In this document: positions 4,419 through 6,284 of the stretch, in pieces
How the letters are laid out: each line of letters starts with the position of its first letter
How positions within the stretch are numbered: the stretch's first letter is position 1
NCBI GenBank assembly: GCA_028751055.1
Contig: JAQZDD010000066.1
Span: forward strand, 1 to 6,284
DNA length: 6,284 nt
Direction of reading: 5' to 3'
DNA from: Euryarchaeota archaeon Ods04
GTDB lineage: Archaea > Halobacteriota > Halobacteria > Halobacteriales > Halorutilaceae
Translations under genes and position numbers: made by a program
Notes under the pieces: model-generated
What the model saw: the letters and a program-made list of their open reading frames with translations, nothing else
The model's database searches: none
What the model was told of the DNA's origin: nothing

Positions 4419-4946
4419 ATGACAGAACAGTTCGCCGTCTACGAGTGCCGGTCGTGCGACAACTACGTGCTTTCGACAGCCGCCGACTCTGAGATGACCT
4501 GCTGCGGTGGCTCTCTCGTGGAGGTACGCGACGACGAGGGCGCGGAGATAGAGCCGCCCGAGACGAAGACGCTGTTCAAACAGGTCTTCGGCATGACGGA
4601 GACTGAGATGGATATCTGTCTCTGTGTCATGGACGAAGGAGAGGCGACGGCGAACGACATCTCCGACGTTCTCGGCGTCGAGCGCAGCGTCGTCTCGCGT
4701 TACGCCAACCATCTCGTGAAGGTCGGCTTCCTCCACAAGTCGGAGCGCAACCTCCGCGAAGGCGGACGTGTCCATGTCTACACGCACGCGACTCCCGAGG
4801 AGGTGACACGGAGCCTGACGCTTGGTTTCTACCGTTGGGCGGCTGACGCGACGGAGCTTATCGACGAGTTTGAGCGTCAGAAGATGGAGCAGATGGCTGC
4901 GGCGGAAACGGAGGATGACAAGAAACAGAGCGTCTACTGGGAGTGA
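4419..4946 (+). CDS. Transcriptional regulator with N-terminal zinc finger and winged helix-turn-helix
   Basis: This 175-residue protein would be a DNA-binding regulator. Residues 10-29 carry CRSC (Cys10, Cys13) and a CC pair (Cys28, Cys29), a small treble- or ribbon-type zinc site that could also sense metal or redox state. Residues 50-125 form a winged helix of MarR/TrmB type: helix MTETEMDICLCVM, then DISDVLGV and the recognition helix ERSVVSRYANHLVKVGFL, and a wing with GGRVHVYT. The C-terminal helix (about 131-162) is rich in Glu and Gln and may mediate dimerisation. The start is the ATG at 4419, set by the TATA-like box; GTG 4413 would add only two residues. The 19-bp near-palindrome just upstream suggests autoregulation. 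Its position beside another winged-helix gene and membrane genes offers no firm target. The family is not one I can name more closely. Confidence 0.8.
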   Translation: MTEQFAVYECRSCDNYVLSTAADSEMTCCGGSLVEVRDDEGAEIEPPETKTLFKQVFGMTETEMDICLCVMDEGEATANDISDVLGVERSVVSRYANHLVKVGFLHKSERNLREGGRVHVYTHATPEEVTRSLTLGFYRWAADATELIDEFERQKMEQMAAAETEDDKKQSVYWE

Positions 4947-4955
4947 CAGCACGAC

Positions 4956-4990
4956 GACCGTCTGTGCGCGTCCGCGTAACAGGCGCGGTC
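4956..4990 (+). other. GC-rich hairpin between two regulator genes
   Basis: GACCG (4956-4960) can pair with CGGTC (4986-4990), or alternatively CCGCG (4972-4976) with CGCGG (4984-4988). The structures lie just after the stop codon of the zinc-finger regulator and directly before the TATA-like box of the next gene. It could help end the first transcript, but no clear T-run follows apart from TGTTTAT, so the role is uncertain. Confidence 0.25.
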
Positions 4991-4992
4991 TG

Positions 4993-4999
4993 TTTATAT
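4993..4999 (+). promoter_or_regulatory. TATA-like box of the small MarR-like gene
   Basis: TTTATAT is centred about 35 bases before the ATG at 5031, so transcription would begin near 5022 with a leader of roughly nine bases. It indicates that the small gene is not simply a downstream cistron of the preceding regulator. Confidence 0.55.
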
Positions 5000-5030
5000 C
5001 TGCCCACGGCGTCCATCGGAAACGATAGCT

Positions 5031-5231
5031 ATGTCAGCTAAGGAACTACCGCCGAGCGCGAAACTCGTTCTCAAGGTCATCGAGGTCGAGGGCGCGCACG
5101 ACAGAGGCGAACTCGTCGAATGCACCGGTCTGCCCGAGAGCACGGCAAGGTACGCTGCCGAGCGACTCGTCGACGAAGGAATAGTCGAGAAGAGGCTACG
5201 CGGCGAAGATGTCGTCTACGACCTCGTCTGA
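5031..5231 (+). CDS. Small winged helix-turn-helix protein, MarR-like
   Basis: This 66-residue protein is essentially a bare winged helix. Residues 7-20 form helix 1, GELVECTGL (26-34) helix 2, and PESTARYAAERLVDEGIV (35-52) the recognition helix and its cap. Residues 53-66 (KRLRGEDVVYDLV) are the wing. The pattern matches small archaeal MarR-type transcriptional regulators, but there is no room for a separate ligand or dimerisation domain, so it must act through the fold itself or with a partner. The gene lies 84 bases after the zinc-finger regulator, in the same direction, with its own TATA-like box. Target genes are unknown; the membrane-protein genes downstream are possible but unproven. 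The 100 bases after it (5232-5331) hold only the next promoter. Confidence 0.8.
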   Translation: MSAKELPPSAKLVLKVIEVEGAHDRGELVECTGLPESTARYAAERLVDEGIVEKRLRGEDVVYDLV

Positions 5232-5301
5232 GTTCGACGGCTCCTGATTCTGCCTCTCGCTCCATGCGACTGTGCGGCGGTGAGACACGTCCGAGGTAGC
5301 T

Positions 5302-5308
5302 GTTTACA
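5302..5308 (+). promoter_or_regulatory. TATA-like box of the four-helix membrane protein gene
   Basis: GTTTACA lies with its centre about 27 bases before the ATG at 5332, the leaderless spacing. The match to the archaeal consensus is only moderate. Confidence 0.45.
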
Positions 5309-5331
5309 GCCGTGAAACGTCGTCTTCTCTG

Positions 5332-5859
5332 ATGTCAGAGACAGCAACCGCCGAAGACGTGGAAACCGAGACTGAGACTACGGAGACAGGCATACTGAAC
5401 ACGACACCCAAGAAGTTAGCGGCGGGCGCGGTCGGCGGCTTCGTCGGAAGTCTTCTCATGGGTATCATGATGCAGACGATGAACCCCGGGACGTTACAGA
5501 TGGGAATACCTGCGATGTACGGTGTCGAGGGACCAGCACTCGGTGTTGGATGGGCGTTCCACCAGTGGCACGGCGTCTTCCTCGGCATCGTCTACGTCGT
5601 CGGCGTCGAGAACATCGAGACTCTCCGCGAGAAGGCACGCACGCTCGCCGGTTCGGTCGGCTTGGGCGTCGGGTACGGTGTTCTCACGACTCTCCTTCCC
5701 GTTCTCGTCATGCCGCTCTGGCTCTTCGGCGTCGGATTCGAGGGCGCGCCGCCTTTCCCGAACGTCGGCTTCCCCGACACGGCTATGAGCGTCGTCAGCC
5801 ACGTCGTCTACTCGCTGCCGCTCGCTCTCGTCTACTACTTCGTGGCGCGCGATAGTTAG
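5332..5859 (+). CDS. Four-helix integral membrane protein of unknown function
   Basis: This 175-residue protein has a hydrophilic, Glu- and Thr-rich N-terminus (1-26) followed by four likely membrane segments at about 29-50, 70-91, 104-133 and 152-171. The helices are rich in Gly (GAVGGFVGSLLMGIMM; GSVGLGVGYG), which suits tight helix packing. Candidate functional residues near or within the membrane are Met44-Met50, His77, His80 and His157. His77 and His80 form an HxxH in the second helix (FHQWHG). The third segment contains LPVLVMPLWLFG, and a Pro-rich loop (EGAPPFPNVGFPD) joins segments three and four. There is no signal peptide. I do not recognise the family with confidence; related haloarchaeal proteins are usually annotated as hypothetical membrane proteins. 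The next gene, also a membrane protein, begins 38 bases downstream but has its own TATA-like box. Confidence 0.8.
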   Translation: MSETATAEDVETETETTETGILNTTPKKLAAGAVGGFVGSLLMGIMMQTMNPGTLQMGIPAMYGVEGPALGVGWAFHQWHGVFLGIVYVVGVENIETLREKARTLAGSVGLGVGYGVLTTLLPVLVMPLWLFGVGFEGAPPFPNVGFPDTAMSVVSHVVYSLPLALVYYFVARDS

Positions 5860-5863
5860 ATAC

Positions 5864-5870
5864 GTATAAG
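5864..5870 (+). promoter_or_regulatory. TATA-like box of the two-helix membrane protein gene
   Basis: GTATAAG lies about 31 bases before the ATG at 5898. A start near 5892 would give a leader of only a few bases. It sits immediately after the stop codon of the preceding membrane-protein gene. Confidence 0.5.
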
Positions 5871-5897
5871 CCTTGCGACTGTGAGTGAATCAAGAAG

Positions 5898-6125
5898 ATG
5901 ATAATGGTGGGCGGACTGTTCGCGGTCGTCGGCTACCTCCTCCTCCTGTTCTCGGGGCTTCAGGAGATATCCCCGATAAGCGCGGCGTTCACGGAGGACT
6001 CCGTGAAGATGTGGTTCAAGCTTGGCGGCGTCAGCCATATACTCATCGGGATATTCATCTCGTTGGTGGCTATCATACGTACGCTGAGCCTCGTGCCGCA
6101 CCGTCTCGGCGAACAGCTCGACTGA
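5898..6125 (+). CDS. Small two-helix membrane protein of unknown function
   Basis: This 75-residue protein has two predicted membrane helices, at about 3-19 and 43-62, joined by a short loop carrying ISPISAAFTEDSVKMWFK. A hydrophilic tail (RTLSLVPHRLGEQLD) includes two Arg near the membrane edge. The first helix begins at the start codon, so it could act as a signal anchor. An in-frame TGA at 5886-5888 limits the start to ATG 5898 or ATG 5904; the first is chosen. No conserved catalytic residues are visible, and the family is not recognised. It follows the four-helix membrane protein by 38 bases, so the two may work together, although each has a TATA-like box. Confidence 0.7.
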   Translation: MIMVGGLFAVVGYLLLLFSGLQEISPISAAFTEDSVKMWFKLGGVSHILIGIFISLVAIIRTLSLVPHRLGEQLD

Positions 6126-6154
6126 TGGTCACCTACGCTTTCACGGAGTAAACG

Positions 6155-6160
6155 TAATTA
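6155..6160 (+). promoter_or_regulatory. TATA-like box of the right-edge gene
   Basis: TAATTA is centred about 25 bases before the GTG at 6183, which supports the otherwise weak GTG start and a leaderless transcript. Confidence 0.4.
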
Positions 6161-6182
6161 GACAGCAGCCCCTTCTTCGGAT

Positions 6183-6284
6183 GTGCGCTTAGACGAATAC
6201 GTCGACGTGGAGGTTGACGACGACCGACGCGTCCGGAAGCTCGCTCAGGAGAAGTCGTACGAGATACTTGACTACTTGGACGGC
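6183..6284 (+). CDS. Acidic protein of unknown function, N-terminal 34 residues only
   Basis: From GTG at 6183 the frame stays open to the right edge, encoding 34 residues: (M)RLDEYVDVEVDDDRRVRKL then AQEKSYEILDYLDG. An in-frame TAG at 6159-6161 and the lack of any in-frame ATG make GTG the only plausible start, and a TATA-like box stands 25 bases before it. The visible part has an acidic start, then an amphipathic helix (RRVRKLAQEKSYEILDYL) of the kind that opens many archaeal winged-helix regulators. With so little of the protein present, this is only a suggestion. Confidence 0.6.
   Translation, partial: MRLDEYVDVEVDDDRRVRKLAQEKSYEILDYLDG

Noticed and set aside
4407..4952. Minus-strand frame of 181 codons opposite the zinc-finger regulator
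   Set aside because: The plus strand has a TATA-like box, zinc-binding Cys residues and a winged helix. The minus-strand product has no such features.
1..6284. CRISPR arrays, insertion sequences, tRNA and rRNA genes
   Set aside because: No regularly spaced repeats, transposase motifs, terminal inverted repeats, tRNA cloverleaf or rRNA-like segments were seen.

Overview
This window looks like a piece of a haloarchaeal or closely related salt-adapted archaeal chromosome. The predicted proteins are rich in Asp and Glu. Most genes have an AT-rich TATA-like box about 25-30 bases before the start codon and no Shine-Dalgarno sequence, the usual pattern of leaderless archaeal transcripts. Small zinc-ribbon and winged-helix proteins are common. 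GC content looks moderate, and the Ile codon ATA is used more freely than I would expect in a typical high-GC haloarchaeon, so I do not name a genus.

Left part (1-1536), minus strand: the start of an acidic protein of unknown function runs off the left edge. Upstream of it is a 462-residue FAD/NAD(P)H disulfide reductase that resembles mycothione reductase more than ordinary dihydrolipoyl dehydrogenase. It may serve low-molecular-weight thiol reduction.

Intergenic region 1537-1756: this holds the reductase promoter on the minus strand. On the plus strand it holds a candidate small structured RNA with its own TATA-like box, a GNRA-capped hairpin, a C-rich linker and a hairpin ending in five T's. 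The opposite strand has a four-tract G-quadruplex motif.

Centre (1757-3623), minus strand: a two-gene operon, bdhA then a patatin-like depolymerase, overlaps by 8 bases. The catalytic residues of the patatin have the spacing I recall for Haloferax mediterranei PhaZh1, and its partner has 3-hydroxybutyrate dehydrogenase signatures. Together they would release 3-hydroxybutyrate from polyhydroxyalkanoate granules and oxidise it to acetoacetate. The upstream region carries six copies of TTCCG/CGGAA, including two inverted repeats, one of which brackets the bdhA TATA box.

Middle right (3810-4412): a plus-strand zinc-ribbon ORF continues in frame into what looks like the first residues of a lost short-chain dehydrogenase. 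It then runs antisense through a 49-residue zinc-ribbon gene on the minus strand. This looks like a rearrangement scar. A perfect 14-bp palindrome and a 19-bp near-palindrome follow.

Right part (4419-6284), plus strand: a zinc-finger/winged-helix regulator, a small MarR-like winged-helix protein, a four-helix membrane protein, a two-helix membrane protein, and the beginning of an unidentified acidic protein. Each has its own TATA-like box, so they are probably separate transcription units.
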